64,000 nucleotides of DNA from Anarhynchus alexandrinus. Lineage: Eukaryota; Chordata; Aves; Charadriiformes; Charadriidae. Location of the stretch: NCBI GenBank assembly GCA_008711295.1, contig VUYV01000046.1, positions 2,565,225-2,629,224 of the forward strand. The letters are read 5' to 3'. The number at the start of each line of letters is the position of its first letter. Positions within the stretch are counted from its first letter, which is position 1. Shown in pieces: positions 1 through 12,145 of the stretch. The notes beneath the pieces were generated by a model. The model was not told the origin of the DNA. It saw only the letters and a program-made list of their open reading frames with translations, and did not search any database. The position numbers were made by a program, and so were the translations under genes.

Positions 1-3000
1 ATCACTCAATATGTTTAGCAAAGGCTGGTGGCTAAATTTGCCTCACATCCATTTGGGGCCTTCCCTGAAAAATGTAATGTCTGTGCAGCTCTTGTACATA
101 CTTATATTGTTCTGAAATTAAGGCGTCTGCATTAGCCACCGGTATGTTATGTGTCTCTTCCACACCTCTCACATGAAATATCTCCTTGGTAACTGTGGAC
201 AGAGTTGGGACAACTTGCCTGGAGTCCATCCAAGGGACCCACACACTCCAGAAAACAGGCTGTAGTGCTATCTTCAGGACCTTTACATTTCATATGTTGT
301 GTCATCCCTTCATCCCTTAATGGAAATGCAGTGGGATGTACCTTCAAGAATGATGCTTACTGGTTCAAGAGCAAGCTGCAGGGACAGTCACGCTCTGTCT
401 CTGTCTCCTTCCTCTTCTTATAACAATGTTCAAAGCTTGAAGAACTGTGGCCAGCTCTATATAAATTGGGATTGGGGATTCTGAGTCCTATGTTTTGTTT
501 TGTCATGTTTTCCAGGGAATAGCTGGTAATAACTCTGGATTTTCCATATCATGATTCATACAATAGAATTGTGATTTGTTCACTTACAGGTGGAAGGGCT
601 GGAAACAAAACATGAATGTTCCAGGTTAAAAATATTGTAGCTTTTACCACTACTAAAGATATATATATATATTTATTTTATTTTAATGCAAGCAATGTTT
701 TCCATAGTATAATTCACATAAACAGATTATTTTGATGGAAATTTTGTGGGCCAGAGGTTCTTTGGTGGCTTCTGAGGAGAAAGATGAAAGAGTCTCCTAT
801 TTATTTCCATTGCATTGATGTTCACAGGTTATGAGACACTGCTGTTTGAATGCCTGAACTGCATAATGTGAACCAAGGACAAAACCTTGTTTGTCTCACA
901 CGTTATGTGTGTAACTTAAGCACTAAATCCCTCTTTCTTTTTCTTTCTATGGAAATTTTCAAAATATATCAGATGAAAAGCAAAAGAAAACATGGTTTTG
1001 ACATCCCTAAAGTTTTCAGCATGGTTGTTTATGATATTCAAAAAGCTCCCATCCCATCAAAAAGCTCCATTAATTAAGATTATGTGTTAGAAAAGTAAAT
1101 ATTTTTATTTATTCTAGAGATGATTCAGAAAGTACACTTCTTTAACAAAAATGATTTAACATTTAAAAGAAATAGAGAATGAGTTTGCAAAGGAGTTTCA
1201 CTATGAAACAGATTCATATAAATTAAATACTTGTGTAATAAGTGTTTTGTCTGTTTCTGCTTGCAGCTGACGCATGGACATATTTGACTTGAGGCAGGCA
1301 TCTGTAAACATCATTGTAGCAGCTTTATTTCTTGGTTTTCTGCTCACTGTGTTTATGAATATGTGTACTGAAAGATCAGAATGTGCTTAAGTATAACGCT
1401 GAATTGGAGACAGATTACAGTGTAGGAGCTTGCAGGTAGTTTGGAGCTGATCAATGCAAAGTTGCTATTAAAAACAAGGAGTCAATTGCATTTGATGAAC
1501 AATGGTTAGCCTACAGCTTTCACTGTCTGTGCCTTTCTGCAGATATTTCTGATATAAAATATCTGACCAAACTTGAAAAACCTTTCTTACATCATGAGTC
1601 TCACAATTCTCCTTTGCTTAACGTTTCCTGAATTCCAGGGAGTGTACTTTTCAGAGGTGAACAGTGATTCCAAGTAGCTAAATGTTTTGGGTGATTTACA
1701 TAGAGGAATCGAAGAAGCCCTTCCCAAATTTAAAGAATATGTTGAGGATGTGCCTTATGAAAGCTCAAATGCTTTCTGTAGCAATTATTGACTCCAAACC
1801 ACTGAACATATTTCAAATTGAAGAATTTGGCATGTGCATCACAGTTTTTTGTTAATTTAGTATAACTAGTTTATAGAGCCAAGAAGATGCCAAGACTGCC
1901 ATAAGAAGAAATGTCATGGTGTGTTTCTTCCTCTCATATGTGAAGGGCATTCAGTGGGAGCAGGAAGACAGGAAGACAATCCTACAGGGAAATTCAAGTG
2001 TTCACTTCTATCAAAGGTGACTGCAAACGCCACTTTTGATGGCACCAGATCTACATACATATCCTCTTTTAAAAGAAGGGAAAATAAATCAGTCTGTCTT
2101 GGATCATGTAAGCTCTTCTGGAAGGATTTACTTTTCTGACCAGTATGGAAAGGGTATGGGTAGTCCCTGGGTCGTTTTCTTCATAACTCTTGTGTTAAAG
2201 AGGTACCTGTCGGGACATCTAACAGATGATAGCACCTGGGTAACCTTGTGTTGTGACAACGGTGTATTCTGCTGTTGTTAAATCAAGTGCCTGCAACCTC
2301 TGCCAGTTCAATCTGCTTGAGATAAAACTATCATTGAAGTTGTCTGTAAAGGCTTTGTTTGTAGTAGCACTGTGTTGACTGAATTTTGCTGAAAGACAAA
2401 GTCAAGTGACAAACTGATCAAACATCAGCTATCTGTTGTTGGTACTCCTGCCAGAATGAGTCTTTCAATTGCCATGTTCTTCTGAGGCTCTGGGGAATGT
2501 CTGGTGGTTTGAAGATTTGTCTTCTGGTCCAGCCTAATAAAAAGATATTGACTATTTCAGTTTCATCCCTATTTTGATGCACAGTGGCAGTTTGTAATAC
2601 TTTTTTCAGCATGTTAACCGCCTATCTTGAAACTATTTTACAATTAATAGCCCTGCAGATGAAATAAGCAAGTTTTGACAGTATCATCCTTGTCCAAGAT
2701 AAATGCTATTTACCACCAAGAATATTCATTGGCTCTGGTACGTGCACGATGTCAAACAAAAAGAAATAAATCAAAAAGCTCAATGGTCCATTTTCAATCA
2801 GTACATTGGCAAGCTTGAGAACGGCACATCAATTCTGGCGGCCAATAGCACCCAAAGGAACAATGTGACATTCTTTGACTGCCCAACCTGAAAGATAAGG
2901 TATCCGTTTATAGCTGGGTCAGCTGAGGTAGCATTTGATAGCACTCAAACTTTCGAAAGCTCGGAATTTCAGCTCTGAATTTCAATATGAAGAACCTTAG

Positions 3001-4446
3001 TTAGAATTTCAATATGCCATACAGAGTATTTTTCATGGCATCACTTTCATGTATTTCACTTATACCCTACTGCTTGCAAAAAAGAGCATAATCAGGAAAA
3101 AATACAGAAATTGTGAATTCATACCTTTAAAGGAAAACATTAGGATATAGGCAAAATATTGAATAAAATTTTTTAAAAAACAAAAAAAGTTCATCAGGTT
3201 AATTGTCAAAAAACAAAAATATTTTTCTCTCTAAGAGTGACAAACAATGCTTTATTCTTTCTCTCAAAAATATCCAAATCAAAACCAGGAACAAAATCCT
3301 CAAGCAACTGTGATAGAATGGCAGTATGTCACTTGGAAATAATAACTTTAGAACCTTGCAAAAATTCATTTGGCATGGAAAGATTTTCAGAACAAAGACA
3401 AAAGAAGAAAATATGTAAGCTTTTGCTACTTATATCTGAAATTGCTAAGATTTTTTTTCTTAGCAGATAGTTAATAAATTCAGAAATTCTTCTGTTAAGT
3501 TAGAAAGTAAACTCCTACCATTTGTGACAATATGTAACATTCTGTATTTTTATGAGAACTTTCATTTTAAATTAAAAGGATATCTGTAACAGTAATCATG
3601 ACTAAATATTATTAAAAATGGAGAAGTACGTTTTACTTTTTGAAGGAAAACAATGCAACGGGAAGAACAATAAGACATTTTCAGTACAGAAATAATTATG
3701 TCTTCACTGATTCCTGTGTAATACACCATATATTTTGGCATGCCAATGGAAACAGTCATGCTGCGCTCTCTTTGCCCTTTCTAATCAATAAAAGCTACCA
3801 AACAGAGCAAGGTTGATAGCTGAACTAGAAGCAATTATATTTGCTTTGGAGAGAAAAACTATGTCCTGATTAAGGCTTGCTTTGCTGAAATGTATGAGTC
3901 AAGACCAGCCTACCGAAGTGCGCTCACTCCTAAGATGACTATGTTGCTTTCAGAACCAGAGGTGTTCTCTCCACATGGCCTATGAACAGCCCGTACCAGC
4001 ACACACCTGGACATATCACAGATGCCCTGGTACTCCTTTGTAGTCCATGAAGTTCATGTTGATGGAGTTTAAAGCATTTGTACAACAATTCATACGATGA
4101 CTTGCAGCCCAGACTTCCAATTAGAACAATTTGCACCCTCGACTCCCTTGACTGTTGACCAGCTATGTATTAACTATAAAGGTTTTTCAGGCTTATTTCT
4201 TCATATATTTATATTTTCACTGCAGATGCCTCCATTAAATCAGATGGATCATAACTTTTGTTAGTTTTCTGGCCTCTCTTTAACCATTGTTTGGGATGAC
4301 ACCTTTCTGACTTGGATTACAAGTTGTGTCATTCTTCAAGATCTTCTGTGAACCTTTTCCAAGGCACAGACACTAGCTGTAAATGTCATGGGGATGATTA
4401 AGCAGATACAGTTTAAATATTTCTAATAAAGAAATGTATGGTTAAG
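1..4446. other. Unique AT-rich intergenic/intronic DNA, no gene recognised
   Basis: No open frame here exceeds about 81 codons, and none matches a protein family I recognise. The longest are 2036-2281 (+), 2703-2891 (+), 3237-3470 (+), 850-1077 (+), 32-244 (-) and 2418-2612 (-). None has a coding-like neighbour in the same frame or convincing splice context. A short (AT)n run lies at about 660-672. 3160-3190 is A-rich. Base composition is typical of avian macrochromosomal intergenic DNA. I see no RNA gene. Confidence 0.6.
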
Positions 4447-4447
4447 T

Positions 4448-4472
4448 GGGGGGGTGGGGGGGGTGGGGGGGG
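4448..4472 (+). repeat. G-tract G7-T-G8-T-G8 (potential G-quadruplex)
   Basis: Three runs of seven to eight G are separated by single T residues, then A-rich DNA follows. The 25-base block can supply four or more G-triplets with one-base loops, the usual criterion for a stable intramolecular quadruplex. It sits alone in AT-rich DNA, away from any recognisable promoter. Confidence 0.8.
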
Positions 4473-7013
4473 AAAGACCCTACCATGATAGGTCAGAGAA
4501 ATCCCACACTTAGAAATGCCCATTTTCTTTCCACTGACAAAAAACAGACTTGAAGGACACTAAATGAGCTGTTGAACTTTGTTGTAGATATGATGAAATG
4601 AGATTTAGTTTCCCAAATACAGACATTTGATGCAATACAAGATCCACAAGATCCACAGGGCATATGCTCCACCTATGCAGTGCTCTGCAAAGGGCTTATG
4701 TCTTTTGCAGGTCTGATGTAGCTACCAATCCCATGAAGATGCCCCTGATATTCCAGGGCATCTCAAGCAGCACTAGATGCCTATATTTAAGTCATTCAGT
4801 TATGACCCTGAATCCATTCCAGGTTGTTTTAAAGAGTGTTTTTGGCAGTCATTTGCAAAACAAAAAGTCTTTCTAGTTTACCTTTGCATTCTTGAACACT
4901 CCAACATGAGAGGTTAGGGAAATGTGCATCTTAAGTCTTCTTTCTTTAAAAATTCACCATCTGAATTTTTAAACTATCCTTTTGCTGTTCCTAGAAATTT
5001 TCTTTAAAGGGACAGTCAGAAAATATCTGCTATAGTTTATTATCTTTATCCTTTAGGTCAATTATATGAGGAAGAGGATCTTCCAGCTAAGAGCTTTAAC
5101 CTTTGCAAAACAGTTTATCTTAATTTATTTGTTTTTAGAAGTAAAATTTCAGCTTAATTCTTTTCAGAAAGCATTTAATTGCTCAAATGCCTTTTCATAA
5201 CAAAGAGATATGGCATATAATTATTATTGGAGACCCAAACCAGAAATATCTGCTTAATAAACAGTAGATATTCTGTGTGTTGGGCTTTGAAATACTGTGA
5301 TGACAATTGCAAATTATTAGTTAATTATGATAAGAAGATTATATCTAACGTCTATTGATTTGTGAGAGTGTGACGCTGGTTAATTCTTGGTCTGTGTTAT
5401 TAATAACCTGTACAGAGATGAAGCTGAGCTGCATTTTTGTAATATCATGACTCTTGCCCAAACAATTTCTGCTAATTCTCATTTTATTGAATTAAAACTT
5501 TTGTTCCTGGTACAGTCATTCACAAAAGGTGACCTAGAAATTGATTGTCCCCACTGAAGGGTTCTGTAACAGCACCCTTGCCCCAAAGTCTTGCAGTCTC
5601 CACAGAGAACCAAAGCTCAGACAAACTAAAATATCCATAAGGTTAGTCAAAGTGCATGTAGGCAGCTCCCAAATTAACTCAGTGACTTTTAATTTGGATT
5701 CAACCTCTAAAAGTCTTCTTGTTAGCCCCACATTAGAGCTGACCGAAGTTGCTTTAATTATTTAGGCTTTTATTGTAAAAGAATATTTCTGTTCTAGTGT
5801 AAACTGGATAGCTGGCTAAGCTTAAGCCATTAAGATGTTCAGAGTTCATGTCCATCCAAGCCAGACCTTACCCCAAAATATCTGACCATCATGAAAGCCA
5901 TCTCTTCAGATTCAGGAAACATCTTACAAAACATTTGTCTGACAGCAGAATTTATGTTCTAGTTGGGTGTTGGGAATCTCTGGGCAGAGGTGGAAGACCA
6001 AGAGACAGAAATAGGCAGAGAAACTTCTGTGGGTCCAGAGACAATGCAGCTGAGGGCAACCCTCCCACTTACCCAGCAGCGAGGTGGTAACAGGAGGTGG
6101 AAAGCAAAGTGAATTCTGTGGCAAAATGAAGCCTAAACTCAGACACAGTATCTTTATTAGAGATTAATCAAGACTTCAGTGATTATCAGCAGTACTATGC
6201 TCACTGTGACTCACATCAGCCATTTGGGCATAGTAGGACTGTTTCTGTATTTAACTGCAATAGAGAGATATACACAGGTAGCTTGTGAAACCCAGCCAAA
6301 TAGTTTTCAAGATATTTTAAGAATCAATAAAACAAACAAACAAAAAACCTGCAGACATAGCAATAAATTCTAAATGAGGAAAAGAAAAAAAAGCCAAAAC
6401 AAAAATTAAAATAACAGCCCCCTTCATAAACTCCCTTTTCTGGAAATAAGTATTTGAAACCAACCAAGGTATGGCATCCCTGCTATTGTAGCCGTGTGTA
6501 CTAGAATCAGATTAGCTGCATTAATTAGAGCAGAAACATGAACTGGATACCTTATAAAAATAGTCTTTTACCTGGTATTTCACTGGAGCAAGCTACCCTG
6601 CATCACCGCAAGACCGTCCATGTGCATTTGCAGTGTTCAGCACTTCTCAAACACTATCATATCTCACTGGTGGCTTCTGTGTCTAATAGATGTGATTGAT
6701 TGAATTGTGGAGTTATGAGAAGATAATCCAAGATCTCTGTCCTAATTTCTTTCATCTTTTAGTTTTCTAGTATCATCTGAGAAGCTTATACTATTGAACT
6801 TGCATATATATATGTAGGTATCTATGCATACATATATATGCAAAGACACATATCTCCACATGATAAAATAGAATCCATAAGTAAAAAGAAATATTTACCA
6901 ATGATTTTGCATATATAAGTAAATATATATTCACACATATATAAGCATACAAATATGCACATATATATACACATGTACATAGATGGGCCCTGTGTTTTGA
7001 CCCAGTTGGATTT
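4473..7013. other. Unique DNA; AT/AC-rich low-complexity patch near its end
   Basis: No gene is recognised; the longest open frames are 80-90 codons and look random. 5255-5420 is clean AT-rich sequence with several TAAT/ATTA homeodomain-type cores and resembles conserved non-coding DNA, but that cannot be shown here. 6800-6980 is low-complexity (AT)n and (ATAC)n DNA, with repeated CATATATA words directly before the CR1 at 7014. Confidence 0.55.
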
Positions 7014-7895
7014 CATAGAATCATAGAATGGTTTAGGTTGGAAAGGACCTTGAAGATCATAGAGTTCCAACCCCCCTGCCATAGGCAGGGACACCTCCCA
7101 CTAGACCAGGTTGCCCAAGGCCACGTCCAGCCTGGCCTTGAACACCTCCAGGGATGGGGNNNNNNNNNNNNNNNNNNNNNNNNNNNNNNNNNNNNNNNNN
7201 NNNNNNNNNNNNNNNNNNNNNNNNNNNNNNNNNNNNNNNNNNNNNNNNNNNNNNNNNNNNNNNNNNNNNNNNNNNNNNNNNNNNNNNNNNNNNNNNNNNN
7301 NNNNNNNNNNNNNNNNNNNNNNNNNNNNNNNNNNNNNNNNNNNNNNNNNNNNNNNNNNNNNNNNNNNNNNNNNNNNNNNNNNNNNNNNNNNNNNNNNNNN
7401 NNNNNNNNNNNNNNNNNNNNNNNNNNNNNNNNNNNNNNNNNNNNNNNNNNNNNNNNNNNNNNNNNNNNNNNNNNNNNNNNNNNNNNNNNNNNNNNNNNNN
7501 NNNNCCTGTATTTGTGCTTGGGATTGCCCCGACCCAGATGTAAGACCTTGCACTTGGCCTTGTTGAACTGCATGAAGTTGGCTTGGGCCCACCTCTCCAG
7601 CCTGTCCAGGTCCCTCTGGATGGCATCCCTCCCCTCCAGTGTGTCTACCTTGCCAAACAGCTTGGTATCATTGGCAAACTTGCTGAGGGTGCACTCGACC
7701 CCACTGTCCATGTTGCCAACAAAGATGTTGAACAGTACAGGTCCCCATACCGACCTCTGAGGAACACCACACTCCACTTGGACATCAAGCCATTGACTGC
7801 AACTCTTTGAGTGCGACCGTCCAGACAGTTCTTTATCCATCGAGTGGTCCATTTGTCGAATCCATGTCTCTCCAATTTAGAGACCAGGATTTGTC
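7014..7895 (-). mobile_element. CR1: CR1 retrotransposon, 5'-truncated, interrupted by assembly gap
   Basis: On the minus strand the element runs from about 7895 to the terminal CR1 octamers at 7014-7030 (TCATAGAATCATAGAATGG read on plus). The 5' part encodes the end of the reverse-transcriptase domain. A motif-B-like [14 protein letters not shown] precedes motif C, which reads FANDTKL instead of FADDTKL: the codon at 7670-7672 is Asn, so one catalytic Asp is missing. A frameshift lies near 7785-7800, because the LDGRTQR segment continues in another frame. The middle is lost in the 345-base N run. The 3' tail closely resembles the copies ending at 27686 and 44068, so these three look like one subfamily. 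It is a dead copy. Confidence 0.93.
7160..7504. other. Assembly gap (345 N) inside CR1
   Basis: The run of N begins after a CR1 3' UTR segment and ends in CR1 RT-tail sequence, so the missing bases are very probably the C-terminal part of CR1 ORF2. The true length is unknown. Long open frames drawn across it are artefacts of N translation. Confidence 0.97.
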
Positions 7896-10800
7896 CATCT
7901 ATCTACAGAATAACATACAACATGAAAAATGGTCACTTGTAAGATCTACATAAATTAAGGTCTGTGTCTTACATAACATTTATGAGAGCTTTCGGATAAT
8001 ATCTAATAAATGCTTATTAGCAATTCATTTCCCCCTTGTTGGTTTCACCCTAGAGAAGTGTCTGGCTTTTGTGATTGATAGCCATTGGTCTTTAAATCAG
8101 GGATTACCAGGGAAATAAGACATTAAAATATCAACCTGTTTGTTTATTTCTTAGCTTTTTATTGCTATTAGTTTTGCCATTTCAGATGGCAGAAATCTGA
8201 CAATTAAGCACACTGACTTTTCCGTCAATGCCAAATCCAGTGACAAGCAGCCCAATCAGCATAAATTTATTAGCATTCTGATTTTTTAGTTAGGACATAG
8301 GTATACTTAATGGAAGGCTTCAAACTATCTTAAAAGGAAAAAAAAACCCACCACCTAACCAAAACCAATAAAAGAACAGCATTCTTTGTCAAGTTTTTGT
8401 TTGCTTCACTCCCGTTTCATTCAGGAGCATTATGTTAACCCTTTTCTGGTTCTAGAGCCCTAATGTACTTGAATATCTTGGCAAAGCTCTCTTATGACCA
8501 TTTATGGTAAGTTATACTCATCAAATCATTCTGTAAGAAACAACATACATCTGTCATCCAGTTTGAGGCAGAATGCCATCATCCATGCCTGCTGGACCAC
8601 CTTGACTATTACTGTTATCCGTCAGATGCATTTCTGCCATTTGGCTGGTTTTTTTTTCACAAGCCTCCAATTCGGATTAATGAAATCAATGAATTGTGTG
8701 ATATTCTACAGCTCAACACAAGGACTTGGTTGTGTAGTACTGGGCATAATGTTGGTATCACACCTCTCTGATACCCACAGAGATGAGTACTTCCACCATC
8801 GTAGAAGGCGTAATGAGTAATCTCTGCTATAACTTCCACCAGCCTACAAGTTATCAGTTCAAAAGTTATGCCAGCTTCTTCTAACTTAAAATAAATTAAA
8901 TAATATTTCTGACAGCCAATATGAACTCATTAGGATGAGCATTTTTCCTAATGGTTGAGCAATTGCACAGAAAGGAGCAATGACAGAAAAACTTCAATGT
9001 TACTAATACTAGAGAGGACCCCAGCACATCCAATCAAGGACTGAGACATCACTGTGTCACGTACTATACAGCCAAGCAGCACAGACCTCAGCAAAGTGGA
9101 TGGAGGATATGATGAAGATTTTTTTTTGCACTGTAAATAGCCAGTTTGTCTAAACCAAGCAATTATGATGCTTCTGCTAATCACAACATTTCTCAAGATT
9201 TTTAAATATTGCCGTTATAAAAAGAAAGGCCAATTTGGAATATAAACTAACAATCACAGTAAAAATATGCAAAAAAGAATAGAAATGCTTCAGTTACTCC
9301 AAATCATCTGTTAAAACATTTTTAAGTATGTGCATATATCTGAAAGTTTAACTTTTCATCCTGATTTTAGAATGAATTGTCTTGAAATTGCAAATATTTC
9401 CTAGGGTAAGAAAACTAGTTAGTGTGCACGTTTATAAGTCAGACCCTGCCAAGAACATTTCACATTTCTTCATTTATATATTTATTTTTAATATTTGATG
9501 TCAAGGGCTTAGCCTGTTTTCTATGAAATAGTTATACTGGAAAATTTTGAATATCTTTTCATTTCTGCAGATAATATCTTTCTGTATGTGCTTGTTAAAA
9601 TTATGGGTGTATATATATGCAGATTCTAATATTCTTGCACGGAGTCTTAACTTCTTTGGTAATATATGTATGTGAGGAGAAAAGCTTAAGCAAAGATTAC
9701 AGAAAGACAGATATGTAGGAGGACTAGAAAATTGCAATAGAACACTGGCAGCATGTTTTATTAAAATATATAAGCTAGTGATTTTATATAATAATTTCTT
9801 AATCTTATTTATAATTCTTGCTTTTGTACACCTTGGTCAGATTTTTTTAAACTTTCATGCAGATTCAATTACATGCAGCTCAATAACTTAAGATGTACCA
9901 AGGAATTAGGTAAAATTTTGATAAGCAGCAGCTAAACGTAACAATATAAGGAATTTATCTTTTTTATAAAATCTAGACAAAAGAAATTGTTAGTTCTCCT
10001 TAGAGCTATTCCGATAAAATAATAATATCATTAGTTGATTGCATTTATTTTTTCTTAAAAACTAATCTTCGTAATTCTGATTTCTGTCTTCAGATTTGCT
10101 ATTATAATTAACCCTCACTTGTTGAAGGGATTTTCAACTGCTCCTGATTGTTGAGGTTCTCACTGAGTAAAGGTCAGGGTCAGTGCTAACTATATGATCA
10201 TACCCATGGGTTTAAAAGACAATAAATCTGTGTTCGGTCTAAACTCACTTGACACAATGAACATTACTGTTTGATATGCATTGATATGCATGGTATGATA
10301 CGCATTCAGCTGTCTTGAGACATATCACCTCGTGCTCTGACATCACTGATTCTCAGTAAAACAAATCATATCATTTACAGAAGCACAGATCAAGCCCAAA
10401 TTATGGAAAAGAACATACTGAAAGGAACTGGAAGATGATACTATGTCATTGATCCAAAAATAACAACAAGTTTCTATAGTTGAATATAAAATCCTATATA
10501 GTTTAGTGGTCTCTTTTGTAGATAAATTTGGTCTATCTGTTGCTCTCTGAGTCATTAAAGACCTTATTTGTCTTAAGAGTGACCCTGAGTTTGATTTTTC
10601 AATCAAGCTGCAGCTTAGTGAGACTATCTCTTTTCTAAATGCCATCAGCACTTGCCATAAGTCACAGTATTCTGCACCCCTCTTAAATTGTTGGTCAGCA
10701 CAACAGTGATATAGATACAGTCATCCAAGACAAGACTGCATTTCATGCATGAAACGGTTCAGTACACATACTGGCCAAGATATTTAACAAAATACAGAAA

Positions 10801-10964
10801 AAAACTGATGCTTTAGGTACTGAAGTTGAAATAATAGGAAAGGTCTTAATGAAAAAAATTGAAAATCATGTTTTTCTTATAGCTATCATATGGTCCACAT
10901 TAGGATGTAATCAAGTTATTTAAAAGAGCTTTGACGAAGTACCATTTGTGTCAGAAGGCTGTGA
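7896..10964. other. Unique AT-rich DNA, possible conserved non-coding segment
   Basis: The longest open frames (8494-8820 plus, 108 codons; 10343-10651 minus, 102 codons) have no recognisable domain. The stretch 8105-8290 is free of visible repeats and has a clean, information-rich look (ATTTCAGATGGCAGAAATC, then CCAAATCCAGTGACAAGC), as vertebrate conserved elements often do; this is only an impression. A decayed tandem of TGATATGCAT words lies at about 10270-10305. No RNA gene is seen. Confidence 0.5.
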
Positions 10965-12145
10965 GTTAGAATTATGTAATTCCATAGTTGGAGGGGGTTT
11001 GAAGACATTTGAAGTCCATCCCTTTCTTTCAAGGCAGGATTACATCTACATCATTCATGACAGATGGTAAATGTACCTTCAGTTATGGAGACTCTACAGC
11101 ATCCAGGCCAATTAATTTCCCTGTTATGTTAACCTGACGCCATTATTTCTTATTGTAGGAACTATGAATATGGAGGAAACGTTATTCTCATCTCTGTTCA
11201 GCAGATTCTGTGTGTCTGAGAACTGTTTTCATATATTTTATAAATCATCATTCATTTCATAACTTCAGTTTCCCCAGCTTTCATCAATGGTTTTGTTTTC
11301 TAGTTCAATCATTCTTCACTATGTCTTCATTTCTGTCTGCAATGGACCCACATCTTTCTTGAAATGTGAAGTCCAAAACCAGACATAGTATTCCAACTAA
11401 TTTTTTTCTTTACTCTGGAGATGGGAGGATTAATTTATCAGTGAGATTTAGTTTCAAATTTGACGGTAGGTGTCTTTTAGCTTCTGCTAAATCATTCATA
11501 TTGACAGTACCAGCTAGGCATGTGTTCTTAATAATGGGAGCATAAGAATCCACTGAATTTGAAGGCAGAGCTAGACACCTAAATTAGATGTTTTAATGTG
11601 TAGCTTTATGCCCACAGCATGAGCAGAGTGTAATCATATTTATATGCAGTTCTATAACATTTTTCATTTTTTTTTGCAAGAGTATGACATTGTCCCTTGT
11701 TTTCACCTTCAATTCACTGTAATCCCTAGACCATTTCCTATGGAAACATCCTCCACAGCCATTTATTTTCTATGGTAGAGCTGTGCAGCTACTAGGTCTG
11801 GTGTGCTGCACTTACTTCTATAAATAATATTCTTTTTTTTTTCAGGCCATTGCTCTAGTTTATCAAGATCAGTTTGAATTATAATCCTATCATCCAACAC
11901 ACTTACAGCGCCTTTCAGGTTTGTGTCAGCTGCAAATTTAACAAGCATACCCTATATTTTTTTCAATCAGGTTATTAATGAGATAATCAAATAGTAGCAG
12001 ACCCAGAAAAACCCCTAAAGGACCATCGCTCAGCATATTCTGAAAACTAACCATTAATGATAACTCTTTGAATACGAATATCCAACAAGCCTAAATTCTA
12101 CCTTTGTCCCAAAGGCTACCTTATTCAGACAATGTATAATTCTCA
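10965..12145 (-). mobile_element. CR1: Ancient, heavily decayed CR1
   Basis: Read on the minus strand, 11948-11763 translates to a CR1 RT motif-C neighbourhood: KFAADTNLKGAVSVLDD followed by IIIQTDLDKLEQW, which aligns with KFADDTKL...[11 protein letters not shown] of younger copies. The first catalytic Asp is Ala (codon at 11928-11930). 11870-12145 holds the RT part and 10970-11420 the decayed 3' tail, beginning with a degraded terminal unit near 10970-10985 and a TTTCAAGGCAGGAT block. The region between carries many indels. Divergence is far higher than for the other copies, so it belongs to an older CR1 generation. Confidence 0.7.

Noticed and set aside
1..480. Possible coding exon on minus at 32-244
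   Set aside because: The 70-codon frame reads protein-like but I recognise no family, and neighbouring frames on both strands are equally open.
7013..7852. 279-codon frame on minus
   Set aside because: Most of it is translated N. Only the CR1 RT fragment is real, and it changes frame inside.
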